Assembly (NCBI RefSeq): GCF_964031085.1
Contig: NZ_OZ035001.1
Location: forward strand, 868,001-932,000
Length of the DNA: 64,000 bases
Reading direction: 5' to 3'
Source: Spiroplasma endosymbiont of Asaphidion curtum
GTDB taxonomy: Bacteria > Bacillota_I > Bacilli_A > Mycoplasmatales > Nriv7
How positions within the stretch are numbered: the stretch's first letter is position 1; each line of letters begins with the position of its first letter. Shown here piece by piece: positions 1 to 9,617 of the stretch. A program made the position numbers and the translations under genes. The notes beneath the pieces were generated by a model, which worked only from the letters and a program-made list of their open reading frames with translations, did no database searches and had not been told where the DNA came from.

Positions 1-407
1 TATTAATGCTTTTTTACCAGCAAGTTGTTGAAAATCAGGATGTTTGATTAAAATATCTTCAATTCACTTGATATTTCGATAACAACTAGCTTCACTAATA
101 TCAAAACTTTTACCAAGATGAAAATAAGTACGATATTCTCGTCAATATGATAAAGTCATCAATAATCTATTTTCTAATGATAATTTATTATTTTTACCAC
201 CTCTTTTAAACTTTTTTAACTCAGCTTCTTTTAAAATATTTAACATTTTATTAAAAGTACTTTGCTTTATTCCAGTTAATCGTAATAATTCTTTATCATT
301 AATAAAATTAAATTTATCAAATTTCATAATCTTAAATTCCTTATAATTTCTATTTTAAATATATTTTATAGGAATTTTGTTTAATAAATAAGTAATGCAA
401 GAAGTCT
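1..407 (-). mobile_element. IS5-A, partial copy cut by the window edge
   Basis: This is the 5' part of the element called IS5-A here. The transposase start (MKFDKFNFINDKELL) reads from 327 towards position 1. The outer end is the terminal sequence AGACTTCTTGCATTACTT in reverse complement, finishing at 407. The full element is 1084 bp (see 26539-27622). The rest lies outside the window, so I cannot tell whether this copy is intact. Confidence 0.9.
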
Positions 408-409
408 AC

Positions 410-463
410 TGTCTTAATACTTATTCAAATATTTGTCCACCTAACAAAACTTTATACGTCCGT
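410..463 (-). repeat. Plectrovirus-associated repeat, copy 1
   Basis: Read on the minus strand this carries ATAAAGTTTTGTTAGGT, then TTTGAATAAGTATTAAG. The same pair occurs at 8397-8460 and 19599-19664, and the first half at 6905-6930 directly after a viral transposase. It abuts the IS5-A end at 407, so it is a remnant cut by that element. Confidence 0.7.
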
Positions 464-550
464 ACCTAATTATTATTAATAAATATTTTAACTATTAAAT
501 ACCTGTATTTTAGTTATCATATATATAACAAGAAAATAATAACTTTATGT

Positions 551-584
551 TATAATGGTTTTGATTTTATTTTTATAGAGGTGA
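551..584 (+). promoter_or_regulatory. Promoter -10 and ribosome binding site of the 590 lipoprotein gene
   Basis: A TATAAT hexamer lies at 551-556, and AGAGGTG at about 578-584 sits a few bases before the ATG at 590. I do not see a convincing -35 box. The AT-rich stretch 464-550 holds nothing else I recognise. Confidence 0.5.
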
Positions 585-589
585 ATTAA

Positions 590-1234
590 ATGCAATTTAA
601 AAAAATATTGAGTATTAAAAGCAGTTTTATTTTAACAATATTACCTATAATATCTGTTACTGCGTGTAATAGCAATTATGATGAAATAATATTAAAAATT
701 AGAAATAAAGAAACATTTATTGGCTATATTGGATCAGAAAATTGTCCAGGATGTCAAACATTATGAAAACAATGAAATCTTTGAATGCAAGAAAAAGATT
801 GAGACAAAGATATTTTGGATTTAAAAGATGAAAATTTAAAAATTAATCGCTATGCTTTTGTTAGTGAATATGACTTTAAAGGGGCTAATGATAATACTTG
901 AAATAAAACTTTTTTTGAAACTAAATGAGTTAAAAATACTTTTGAATGATTAAAAAAATCACAAAAAAACTTATGAGCAACCAACGAAAACATTAAGAAC
1001 GGCTTTGACCCAGATTATCTCCCTGGAAATGGTATTCCCACAATATTTTTTGTTAAAAACGGTGAATATCGCTGATTTATTAATAAATGAGGTGACGCTA
1101 TTGATGGTATTGATGATATGTTAACTAGCAACAGCGATTTTAAGCAAAAACCAGCATATAATCGTAGTACTTTAACACGACTAGTTCGTGACTTTATAAT
1201 TAATGATTTTAAAGATTTTTATACATTAAATTAA
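590..1234 (+). CDS. Lipoprotein with a thioredoxin-like CPGC motif
   Basis: A 214-residue protein that appears only when TGA is read as Trp. Residues 1-26 form a lipoprotein signal ending in the lipobox SVTAC, so the mature protein should be anchored outside the membrane. About 30 residues later comes IGYIGSENCPGCQTLW, with a CxxC motif in the position of a thioredoxin active site. Near the C terminus NGIPTIFFVKNGEY looks like the cis-proline loop of the thioredoxin fold. That combination suggests an extracellular thiol-disulfide protein or a surface protein using that fold; substrate and direction of electron flow are unknown. It stands alone, convergent with trmL, and shares a terminator with it. 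The fold assignment is inferred from motifs only. Confidence 0.75.
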
Positions 1235-1236
1235 AC

Positions 1237-1271
1237 AAAAAAACTGGTAATTGAATTACCAGTTTTTTTAA
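1237..1271. terminator. Bidirectional Rho-independent terminator
   Basis: AAAACTGGTAATTGAATTACCAGTTTT forms a hairpin with A/T runs on both sides. It serves the lipoprotein gene on the plus strand and overlaps the last codon of trmL on the minus strand. Confidence 0.85.
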
Positions 1272-1786
1272 TTTTGTAAATAATCTTTACCTTTCTGAAT
1301 TTCATTTAAAGATAAATTTAAATAATCTAATTGCCGTAAAACCTCATAACTTACAGTGCAAACAACATTAGCGACATTAAGACTACGAGTATTAATACTC
1401 ATTGGTAAACGAAAACATTGATTCAAATGCTCTTGTAATATCGTTTTTGGAATACCAGACGATTCTTTACCAAATACTAAATATATTGGTGTTTCACTTT
1501 TTGTAAAATCAATGGCACTAGGTGGTTTTTGACCATATCTTGTGGAAAAAAATAAGTTAGCCTGAGGATTTTTACTAAGAAAACTATTTCAATCTTCATA
1601 ACTTTCATATTGTAAAAATTCAAAATAGTTAGCAGATGACCGAATAATAAAACGATCATCTAAAAAGAACCCTAATGGTTCAATTAAATGCAGTTTAGCA
1701 TTAATAGCAACACAAGTTCGCATAATCGAACCGACATTACCAGCAATTTCTGGTTCATATAAAACAATGTTAATTTTAGTATTCAT
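1268..1786 (-). CDS. trmL: tRNA (cytidine/uridine-34 2'-O)-methyltransferase TrmL
   Basis: SPOUT-family methyltransferase of 172 residues, a normal length for TrmL, which methylates the ribose at wobble position 34 of tRNA-Leu using S-adenosylmethionine. The three SPOUT motifs are visible: NVGSIMRTC near residue 17, YLVFGKESSGIP in the middle, and LNVANVVCTVSYEVLR near the C terminus, which form the knotted cofactor site. It is the last gene of a minus-strand group cobO-like, rdgB, trmL; its ATG lies 11 bp inside the end of rdgB, suggesting translational coupling. Confidence 0.93.
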
Positions 1787-2393
1787 TATTATTTTCCTTA
1801 TTTATTCAATTAACCATCTTTTGTATTGCTATTGTACGATGTGATATTTGATTTTTTTCTTGTGCTGTCATTTCACCTAGCGTTTTTTTATATTCTGGTA
1901 AATAAAATATGGCATCATAACCAAAACCATAATTACCTTGGCGTTCACTGTGAATTAAACCATTTAACGAACCAACAAAGACTTTTTCAATATTTTTAGT
2001 AACATCAACAAGAGCAAGAGCACAAACATAGCGACAATCTCGAAATTTAATATTTATCATCTTTTCTAAAATAACATTAGACGCTTGTATAAAACCATCA
2101 GTTGTATCGATTCAACGCGCCGAATAAATTCCTGGGAAATTATCTAATGCTAATATTTCTAATCCAGAATCATCACCTAAAGCTGGTTTTTGTAATAGTT
2201 CGCTTAGAGTTCTTGCCTTAATTAAAGCATTTTCAATAAATGTCGCTCCTGTTTCTTCAATGTCTTCAATTTCACTATCAAGAAACTGCTTAATGTCTAA
2301 AAGTGTCTTTACATCGTATTTTTGCCCTAATATGTTTTGAAATTCTTCTAACTTATTAGCATTAGTAGTTGCTAAAAATAATTGTTTTATCAT
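1776..2393 (-). CDS. rdgB: RdgB/HAM1 non-canonical purine NTP pyrophosphatase
   Basis: 205 residues, the usual size. The family hydrolyses dITP, ITP and XTP to monophosphates, keeping deaminated purines out of nucleic acids. Visible signatures are the N-terminal LATTNANKLEEF loop (family TxNxxK), ALGDDSGLEI in the middle and GNYGFGYDAIFYLPE, followed by SHRTIAIQKM near the C terminus. An in-frame TGA at 1806-1808 is Trp, so the protein runs on to the TAA at 1776 and overlaps trmL. Its ATG overlaps the stop of the upstream cobO-like gene in a TAATG arrangement. Confidence 0.95.
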
Positions 2394-2623
2394 TAATACT
2401 CAATACCCTTCCGAGCCCAAATATTCTTTTCTGAATAATGTCTTGTTGGTGTTACCTCACTAATTAAATCAGCAATTGATTGTAATTTTTCTGGACAATA
2501 TCTTCCCAAAACTGCAACTTCAATATTCTTAGCTTTATTCTCTAATGCTAACACTAATTCATCTTCATAAATTAATTTATTTTGTAAACAACCTAAAATC
2601 TCATCAACGACAATTAAATCAAT

Positions 2624-4793
2624 AGACTTCTTGCATTACTTATTAAAATAATTACAAATTATTTGTAAATAAAAAATACTATATAGTAATTTCTAACTTT
2701 TATTAGGTTAATACTTATGGATTTTATTAAATGTGTAAATTTTGACACAACAAAAAATTATTTTATTATTTGCCAAATTGTAAAGTTAAGTGCAACTAAA
2801 TTATTTTTCTAACCAAATATTCGATTGGTGAAAGATAATTTAGTATTTTTCTTGGTCTTTGGTTTAAAGACAATATAAATTTATGAACTGCATTTTTAGT
2901 AGTATTTGAAAAATTAAATTTTTTAGGAAATTTTTCTCTAATTAAACCATTAGTATTTTCATTAGTACCTCTTTGTCAAGGCAAATACGCATTAGCAAAA
3001 TAAATTTTCACATTTAAATTTTTTTCAAGTTGTTGTCAATTAGAAAATTCTTTACCCCTATCAAATGTTATAGTCTTAACAAGATTATTTGGAAGAATTG
3101 ATAAATAATGGCTAATGTTTTCGTTAACAACTTTAGTAGTTCTATTTTCAACTAACATTGCTAAAGTAAATCTTGATGTTCTTTCAACTAAAGTTATTAA
3201 ACATGATTTACTTTTACCTCGTGATGATACTACAGTATCACCTTCTCAATGACCAACAGTTATACGATTATTAACATTAATATTTCGTTCTTTAATTGAT
3301 TTACCATTAAATTTACCGCGATTTTCTTGAGATTTTCGTTTCTTACCTTTTCTTCTTAAATTTTTATTAGTAACTTTTTCAAGTAATCCAGAATAAATTC
3401 AATTGTAAATTGTTTTAAAACTAATAATTCATTCTTTATGAAAATTTTTAATTCTGCCATAAATTTGTTCAGGCGATCAACCTAATAGTAATTTTTGTTG
3501 TACATATTTTACTAATTCTCTATTTTTAAACTTATGAAAATAAACATGTGATTGTTTTCTGTTTTCTGCTTTATTTTGTGCAATTAATGAAAAATAATGA
3601 TTACTATCTTTATTTCTATTGACTTCTCGAATAATAGTACTAATACTTCGATTAAGATTTTTAGCTATTTCACTAATTTTTACTTTAAACTTCAATTGAT
3701 TCTCAATATAAATTCTTTCATATATGTCAAGATGTTTGTAACCCATATAAAAACTCCTTGCTTTGTTTTTTCTAAAATAAACTTAGCATCATGAAATTTT
3801 TATATGAGATTTTTTGCAATTTTATTTACTTGCACTTACAAGTATAATTCAGCATTTAAATTTAATTTTAAATAAATATTTTATGTTATCTATAATTGCA
3901 AATTATAAATTGAAGCAATTAAATTAAATCTTAAACTAAATCGTTTTCTACGATTACGATATTTTTCAGTAATAATTTTAAATTTTTTAAGAATAGCAAA
4001 AATATTTTCAATAATAATTCTCATTTTTGAAATTAATTTATTATTATGTTTTTGTTCTTTATTTAAAGGGTTTTTCTTTGTTTTTTTCTTAGGTATTAGA
4101 ACATTACTATGAATTTTTTGTATTCCTTGATAACCATTATCAACTATTAATTTAGTATTTTTTAAAATTGGGATTTTTGATTCTTTAAATAAACAAAAAT
4201 CATGTTTTTTACCGAGAGAAAAATTTGTTGCAATAATTATTTTGCTTTCTTTTTCAATAATTACTTGTGTTTTAATAGTGTGTTTTTTCTTTTTTCCTGA
4301 ATAAGATTGTTTTTGTCTTTTTTTGGGCGTTAAATGGGTGTTTCTGTAGCATCAATAATAATTGTTTTATCATTAAAATAATCATTTATTAATGCTTTTT
4401 TACCAGCAAGTTGTTGAAAATCAGGATGTTTGATTAAAATATCTTCAATTCACTTGATATTTCGATAACAACTAGCTTCACTAATATCAAAACTTTTACC
4501 AAGATGAAAATAAGTACGATATTCTCGTCAATATGATAAAGTCATCAATAATCTATTTTCTAATGATAATTTATTATTTTTACCACCTCTTTTAAACTTT
4601 TTTAACTCAGCTTCTTTTAAAATATTTAACATTTTATTAAAAGTACTTTGCTTTATTCCAGTTAATCGTAATAATTCTTTATCATTAATAAAATTAAATT
4701 TATCAAATTTCATAATCTTAAATTCCTTATAATTTCTATTTTAAATATATTTTATAGGAATTTTGTTTAATAAATAAGTAATGCAAGAAGTCT
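2624..4793 (-). mobile_element. IS5-A with an IS30 element nested inside
   Basis: Ends AGACTTCTTGC and GCAAGAAGTCT are flanked by AAT on both sides. The total of 2170 bp equals 1084 bp of IS5-A plus 1082 bp of IS30 plus a 4-bp target duplication. The transposase reads leftwards from the ATG at 4713. The IS30 lies in the 3' non-coding tail of IS5-A, not in its transposase. Confidence 0.92.
2772..3853 (-). mobile_element. IS30-family element nested in IS5-A
   Basis: A 1082-bp element with imperfect inverted ends (GCTGAATTATACTTGTAAGTGCAA against GCCAAATTGTAAAGTTAAGTGCAA), flanked by ATTT on both sides. The transposase (3746 to 2796, 316 residues) begins MGYKHLDIYERI, with an HTH around residues 20-45 (KISEIAKNLNRSISTIIREV), and carries the DDE residues in HWEGDTVV, TFDRGKEF and QRGTNENTNG of the rve domain. 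In-frame TGAs are Trp. This copy has D instead of G at residue 7. Confidence 0.93.
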
Positions 4794-5132
4794 AATATTA
4801 GAATTTTTTAAACTTGCCATTAAAACTTCAAGACCCTTTCTGGTTTCAACTTTTAACTCTTGTTTTTCTTCATCATTCATTTCTCAAAAAATTTTTTTGA
4901 TGAATGATAAAAATCAAGAATTGTTAAATTAGTATGCTTTTCAAAAAATATTAATTCACCTGTGGGACGATTTTTTAAAAAACAAAAATATACTACATTT
5001 CAATCATTTCCTAATGCTCTAATTGTCATTCCATTTAAAATACTAGTTTTACCTTTACCACAGTAAATATGAAGATACCCTTGTTCTTGATTCATCACTT
5101 AACCTCCAGATAATATGATATATTTATTCTTT

Positions 5133-5276
5133 AGACTTGGTACATAACCTTTAATTTTATCTACTATTTTGATAATATTATTTTCTAGATGAAGCACAAA
5201 TGTTAGATAAATATAAAGATGAAAGTGAATTTTATAGTTTGGTAGGTGCAAAATGTTATAGTTATGTACCAAGTCT
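5133..5276. mobile_element. MITE-B copy 1: 144-bp IS5-B deletion derivative
   Basis: It has the IS5-B ends (AGACTTGGTACATAAC and GTTATGTACCAAGTCT) with only the first codons of the IS5-B transposase (MLDKYKDESEFYSLVG) between them. Four more copies of exactly 144 bp occur at 36562, 37150 (interrupted), 45471 and 58565. It sits just upstream of the cobO-like gene and gives the neighbouring viral fragment its stop codon. No matching target duplication is seen for this copy. Confidence 0.85.
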
Positions 5277-5277
5277 A

Positions 5278-5898
5278 TTATAAAAAATAATGGCAATATT
5301 TAAGAAAACTTTTTAATATCATTAATAAGATTGCTAAGGGTACTACAAATTCAAATAACATCTGAAATGCCGGAATAACTTCAAACACCGGAAAAGCAGT
5401 TTTGGTAAAGTTAATTGTTGTTTTGGCAATATCCGCAAGGGGGCGAATTAAAAGATTAATCCCAGAAAGGCCAAGCAATCAATTCAACACACTAACAGAA
5501 GCGTGCTGAATACCACAGGATATTGCACTAAATAAACCCCAATAAGAACAGTTAGGCGTCGGAATTAAATCATTCATATTTCCGCTTATTCCACCGCCAA
5601 TAAAAGCTGTTGAATTCAAAATGTTAAAATCGTATAAAGAATAATGATATTCAGTGCTTTCATTTTGTTTTTTATATAGCGGGAAAGTTAGCGTAAAAAT
5701 ATTAATTCCATACATTACATCAACTTTGGCATTGTAAAAATGCAATTTATTGCTAGTAATATTCCATAATTGATTATCATATGCTTTTAAAACATTAAAA
5801 TTTATTTGATAAGAACTTTTACCAGTATTAAAACCATTGGCAATTTGTTTATCTTTAACAAAGAAATAAGAACAATTTATAATCACAAACATTATCAC
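5278..5898 (-). pseudogene. C-terminal fragment of plectrovirus large adsorption-type protein
   Basis: About 206 residues homologous to the C-terminal third of the intact protein at 12487-14346. Shared stretches include INFNVLKAYDNQL, GINIFTLTFPLYKK and LNSTAFI, followed by a hydrophobic C-terminal segment. Codon spelling and residues differ, so it comes from a different viral lineage rather than a recent duplicate. The N-terminal two thirds are missing and the stop lies at the edge of MITE-B. Confidence 0.75.
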
Positions 5899-6886
5899 AA
5901 AACTAAAAAACGAGTTACTAGTTATTTAAATTTATGTAATCAATTTTATTTAGAACCAATAACTTTAAATAAATTAGTAAAAAAGCATTTTCACAGTACA
6001 CGAAATACATTTTATCAGTGAGCTAATAAAATTCTTACTGCTTATCAAAATGATGATTTTAATAGTTTAATTTTCAAATATAAAAAACCTAACAAAATTA
6101 GTTATCAATATGATTTAAATTCTCGTGAAAAAATATGCGATTTATATTTTGATTATAGAAATATTCAAGCTGGTGGAATGTGGTCTTTATTTAATAATTT
6201 AAAAATGGGTTTTTACGATATTAAAAAATTAGAAATTCCGAAAAATATTAAAACTTTTTATCGCTGAATTAAATCTGACTCTCGTTGAAAAGAATTAAAA
6301 CAACAAATCAAACAAACAAAACGCCATTTTAAGCGTTATGAAGTTTCCGAGATTGGTCTTCTACAAATGGATGCCAAAATAATTACCACATCAAATTTCC
6401 CGGTTAATAAAAAGTATTATATTTATGATTTTCATTGACGAAATAACACGCATAGTATTTGGTTATGTTTATGATAGTTTAGGGACCAATAACGCAATTA
6501 ACGCTGTACAAAGAGCAACGAAAGATTTTAGTGAACTTGGCATAACCATTAAACGCCTTCGCAATGATAATGCTCCAGAATTTACTACTACTAATTGAAG
6601 TAATAAAAAAGCATACAAAGTAAAAGAAAGACCTTTTACGGCCTTTCTTTCAAGGAATGGGGTTATCCACGAAACCACTCCAATTCGTTCACCACAAAGT
6701 AACGGTAAAATTGAGCGGTTTCATCAACATTATACTAAATTATTTTATGTTAAGGATAAAAAACTAAATCAAAACGAATTACAACATTTATTAAATCAAT
6801 ATTATTACTATTACAACTTCCAACGCTGTCATTCAGCATTACAAAATAAATCGCCATTTCAAAAATTACAAGAATTAATTTATTAA
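5899..6886 (+). pseudogene. Plectrovirus-type DDE transposase/integrase, frameshifted
   Basis: Codes for an rve-type integrase core. LLQMDAKIITTS carries the first Asp, LRNDNAPEFTTT the second and PQSNGKIERFHQHY the Glu, followed by the tail NFQRCHSALQNKSPF. SpV1-like viruses are known to carry such a gene. The frame breaks in a run of four T at about 6429-6432: one extra T turns DFIDEIT into a shifted frame that stops soon after. The N terminus is fused tail-to-tail with the viral fragment at 5278-5898, so the true start is gone. It is followed within 20 bp by the viral repeat at 6905. Confidence 0.75.
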
Positions 6887-6904
6887 TTCTCCCTTTTCCT
6901 TAAG

Positions 6905-6930
6905 GGACGCATAAAGTTTTGTTAGGTAGG
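6905..6930 (+). repeat. Plectrovirus-associated repeat, copy 2 (short)
   Basis: GCATAAAGTTTTGTTAGGTAGG follows the transposase stop. Only the first half of the longer repeat seen at 8397 and 19599 is present. Confidence 0.7.
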
Positions 6931-6968
6931 TAAAGATGTTTAGTTAATTTGCAATTTACAACTTTTAA

Positions 6969-7631
6969 TTAAGTTGTTGTTGCGATAGGTAATTCAATTA
7001 TTAGTTGTTTTGTTTCACCAAAAGTATTATTATTTCCAATTAATTTAACTTTTATTCTTAGTTTTTCATTTGATAAATCTAAAAGGGGGTTAGAATTAGT
7101 AGTTATATCTATTCCGTCTAAAATAAAAGGCGTATAATCTTTGCTTGTTAAAGAATTGTTTATTTCTTTTATTTTTTTTAAAAATAAATCATAAAGGCTT
7201 TTATATATTTCTTGTAGTGTAACTTTTTTAGGATTTTTAACAATAAGTTTTTTAGGTGACTCAATTGATACAATACTACTAATATCTATTTTTGGTTGTT
7301 CTATTGGTTTTGGTTGTTCTATTGGTTTTGGTTGTTCTATTGGTTTTGGTTGTTCTATTGGCTTTGGTTGTTCTATTGGTTTTGGTTGTTCTATTGGCTT
7401 TGGTTGTTCTATTGGTTTTGGTTGTTCTATTGGTTTTGGTTGTTCTATTGGCTTTGGTTGTTCTATTGGTTTTGGTTGTTCTATTGGTTTTGGTTGTTCT
7501 ATTGGCTTTGGTTGTTCTATTGGTTTTGGTTGTTCTATTGGTTTTGTTAATTTATCACCACAAGAAGTAATTAAACTTGTTCCTATTACTATAAAATTAG
7601 TTATTCCTAAAATTGATAATAATTTTTTCAT
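6969..7631 (-). CDS. Spiralin-like lipoprotein with PKPIEQ repeats
   Basis: 220 residues. The signal MKKLLSILGITNFIVIG ends at lipobox LITSC. The mature N terminus is about 14 tandem copies of the hexapeptide PKPIEQ (residues about 30-115), likely an extended proline-rich stalk. The C-terminal domain reads VKNPKKVTLQEIYKSL and ends FGETKQLIIELP; both match the pattern of spiralin, the major Spiroplasma surface lipoprotein (NPKQVT-type motif, GET then a beta strand ending LP). I therefore infer a spiralin-family surface protein on a variable-length stalk. It lies between two viral repeats, downstream of the gene at 7722-8150 on the same strand. Confidence 0.8.
   Translation of the reverse strand: MKKLLSILGITNFIVIGTSLITSCGDKLTKPIEQPKPIEQPKPIEQPKPIEQPKPIEQPKPIEQPKPIEQPKPIEQPKPIEQPKPIEQPKPIEQPKPIEQPKPIEQPKPIEQPKIDISSIVSIESPKKLIVKNPKKVTLQEIYKSLYDLFLKKIKEINNSLTSKDYTPFILDGIDITTNSNPLLDLSNEKLRIKVKLIGNNNTFGETKQLIIELPIATTT
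7292..7550. repeat. 18-bp coding tandem repeat (about 14 units)
   Basis: Units of TTTTGGTTGTTCTATTGG, some with GCTTTG instead of GTTTTG. The variant recurs every second to third unit, so longer blocks have been duplicated. The array stays in frame and encodes PKPIEQ. Such arrays expand and contract by slippage. Confidence 0.9.
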
Positions 7632-7721
7632 CTTAACATTCCTTCTTTCCTTACCAATTAATTTAATATTTTAAAAACACTTTCATTTTAATATAAAATA
7701 AAGTGAAAAATTCTTTTTTTT

Positions 7722-8150
7722 CTAGGCATTATTATAACTTGTATTTACAATTGCTAAATCTGCTTGATCCATTTCTTCTTCCAGTTGATTATCTTTTAAA
7801 CCCGAATAAGGTTCTTCATCAATTCTTATTGTTCTTATTCTTTTCTTGTTAAACAAATACTTTTTTATAGAAAAGTAAATTTCATTATTACTTTCAATAT
7901 ATTCCATTGCAAAAAAACATTTTTTATTACTTAATAATGAAATAATTTGTTCAAAAATTTTTTGTATATTTTTATTATTTTTTGAAGTTATTTCCACCTT
8001 TCTACCTTTTTTGCCAGAATGCAATTTAATATATGCGTCTTCATGTGGCAAGTAAATTTGTTTTAAATATTCTCCGAAATTCTCTACATTATAATCTTTA
8101 AAATGTTCTAGTAAAAAAATATGTTCTATTTCTGTAGAAATAATAGTCAC
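7722..8150 (-). CDS. Hypothetical protein, charged, 142 residues
   Basis: I do not recognise this protein. The start chosen is GTG at 8150 because AAAGGAG lies six bases before it; an ATG at 8180 in the same frame has no such site. The sequence begins MTIISTEIEHIFLLEHFKDYN, has a basic patch SGKKGRKVEIT near the middle, and an acidic tail with the stretch NQLEEEMDQADLA. There is no signal peptide or membrane helix, so it is probably cytoplasmic. It is followed 90 bp downstream by the spiralin-like lipoprotein on the same strand and lies between two copies of the viral repeat, so it may have come with the viral DNA. Confidence 0.55.
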   Translation of the reverse strand: MTIISTEIEHIFLLEHFKDYNVENFGEYLKQIYLPHEDAYIKLHSGKKGRKVEITSKNNKNIQKIFEQIISLLSNKKCFFAMEYIESNNEIYFSIKKYLFNKKRIRTIRIDEEPYSGLKDNQLEEEMDQADLAIVNTSYNNA

Positions 8151-8396
8151 ATAAATCTCCTTTATTTTATTTAGCAACATTTAAAAAGTTATTATTTTAG
8201 AGTACCGACTTTTTGAATCTTTTTTGTTTTTTAACATCTACCGTTAAATCAATTCTAAACTTAAAATAAATGGGCCCTACGGCCACCCTTTTCAGGACAT
8301 AAGTATTTCAACTTATGAACTCTTTACAGTCATGACTATAAGTTATTTTCATTATAACTTTTTTTATGTTTAAAAGCAAGATTGAGTGAGTCTGGG
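8151..8396. other. Non-coding stretch with hairpins
   Basis: No gene seen. It holds a GC-rich patch at about 8270-8297, a hairpin CATAAGTATTTCAACTTATG at about 8300, and a terminator-like hairpin AAGTTATTTTCATTATAACTT followed by T at about 8340-8367. A promoter for the 8150 gene should lie here, but I cannot place it. Confidence 0.4.
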
Positions 8397-8902
8397 CGCA
8401 TAAAGTTTTGTTAGGTGGGAAAAGATTTGAATAAGTATTAAGGCGATCAGCAATGATTGTCTTTTTATTTTATAAGGTGTTAAAAATTTGTTCTTTGAAA
8501 ATTAAATACAAGTGAATTAATAATGTTGGTATGTATTAAAGCACGATAAATTGTGGGTGGTCGCCATAACCAAAAGAAGTTTACCAGTTAATAGATAACA
8601 CCCTGTTAGCTATAGCAATTTGTTTCGTTTTGCAATAAAAAAATGAATGGGTGGATTTCCTAAAAATATACACGCTATTAAATTAGTTCCAAGGGTAGGG
8701 TGCGGACATTAAAGTGTAGAAATTTCTATATAGGGGTATGCTAAGTTTAAAATTATTAAAATCTTTATCTAATTAAAAAACAAAATTTACTAACAAAGCT
8801 TGTTAAACACTTAAATCTGCGATATATAAGTGTTTAAAAAACTAAGTTAACTAACAACTTAGTTAATATAACTTAGTTTATCTATAAGAAAGGTAATTTA
8901 CT
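8397..8902 (+). other. Plectrovirus intergenic region with repeat copy 3 and stem-loops
   Basis: It opens with the full viral repeat (8397-8460). The rest has no ORF but is clearly structured. AAACACTT/AAGTGTTT form an 8-bp stem at about 8801-8838, AACTAAGTT/AACTTAGTT form a 9-bp stem at about 8840-8865, and the motif AACTTAGTT then recurs. In filamentous viruses the untranslated region holds the replication origin and packaging signal, so this is the best candidate here. That role is inferred. Confidence 0.55.
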
Positions 8903-9229
8903 ATGAAAAACATTGAAAACATTTTCTTAAATACTAAAAAATATCTCTTAAAAGAAACGCAAAACGCAATGCTTATTAAAGCACCAAAAATTCCATGATT
9001 TAATGAACAAATCGGTATTTGGTTTCCAAAACGATTTGTTTATAAAGGAAAATATGAAAATTCAATTTGCATCGGAATAATAAAAGATAGTAAATATCAA
9101 GTAATCTCAATTAATCAAAAAGAAAAAGAAACCAAATTAATTAAAGGCCAAGAATTATTAGGATTCTTCATTGCCGAAAAAGAAAACAACAAAAAAGATA
9201 TAAATTATAATTATTTTAAAGGAGTTTAA
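8903..9229 (+). CDS. Plectrovirus hypothetical protein, 108 residues
   Basis: First gene of the virus. It starts MKNIENIFLNTKKYLLKE after a GAAAGG ribosome binding site. The body is soluble and basic, with alternating hydrophobic stretches (FVYKGKYENSICIGIIKD) that look like a small beta-rich fold. By position it could be a single-strand DNA-binding or replication accessory protein, as filamentous viruses encode such a protein early, but no motif proves this. Confidence 0.6.
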
Positions 9230-9231
9230 AA

Positions 9232-9453
9232 ATGAATATTGCGATTGGATTAATATTTATTATTATCAGCATCATGCTATTGGCATATTTTGCTTATAAA
9301 ATTTATGCCAAAATAAAAATTAGAATTAAATATAAAAATGCCATTAAAAATAATACTGGTAATTTCACGAAAGACGAAAAAGTATTTATTGCCCGCTTTG
9401 AGGAATGAGTTAAAGCTCCTAATTCAAAAGAAAATAACGCGGATAAAAAATAA
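9232..9453 (+). CDS. Plectrovirus small membrane protein, 73 residues
   Basis: One N-terminal membrane helix (IAIGLIFIIISIMLLAYFAY), then a basic and polar tail. The start is two bases after the previous stop. Its stop overlaps the next ATG (TAATG). Probably a minor virion or assembly protein; no specific family recognised. Confidence 0.65.
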
Positions 9454-9614
9454 TGTTTTGAAAAATTATCATGGAATTCTTAGAACTGTTTATTTCGATA
9501 GAAAAAATGCCTGCACAAGTTGCGTTTATTGCCGGATTAATTATTATCATCACTTTTCTTTTCGCATTAATTTCAATTATATATTTACCAATAAAAATGA
9601 TTTTTGGGAGATAA
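9453..9614 (+). CDS. Plectrovirus small membrane protein, 53 residues
   Basis: Starts MFWKIIMEFLELF, with a central membrane helix VAFIAGLIIIITFLFALIS and a short basic end. It is coupled to the preceding gene through TAATG. Its size suggests a minor coat-type protein, but I do not recognise a family. Confidence 0.6.
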
Positions 9615-9617
9615 AAA

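Larger units (their letters stand above)
2393..5095 (-). pseudogene. CobO/BtuR-like corrinoid adenosyltransferase, split by nested IS elements
   Basis: The N-terminal half (4794-5095) starts MNQEQGYLHIYCGKGKTS, with the P-loop GKGKTS, behind a CTGGAGG ribosome binding site. The C-terminal half (2393-2623) reads IDLIVVDEILG, then VAVLGRYCPEKL and ends NIWARKGIEY. These are the Walker A, Walker B and C-terminal signatures of ATP:cob(I)alamin adenosyltransferases. Removing the 2170-bp insertion and one AAT target duplication joins the halves in frame as NSNIDLIVVDEI. The gene was therefore intact before insertion, about 175 residues long, and first in the group with rdgB and trmL. The P-loop region looks two residues shorter than typical family members. 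Confidence 0.85.

Noticed and set aside
7292-7570. Two long plus-strand ORFs rich in Val/Leu or Phe/Tyr/Trp over the PKPIEQ repeats
   Set aside because: They are the antisense reading of the 18-bp repeat in the lipoprotein gene; no start signal, and the periodic composition is forced by the repeat.
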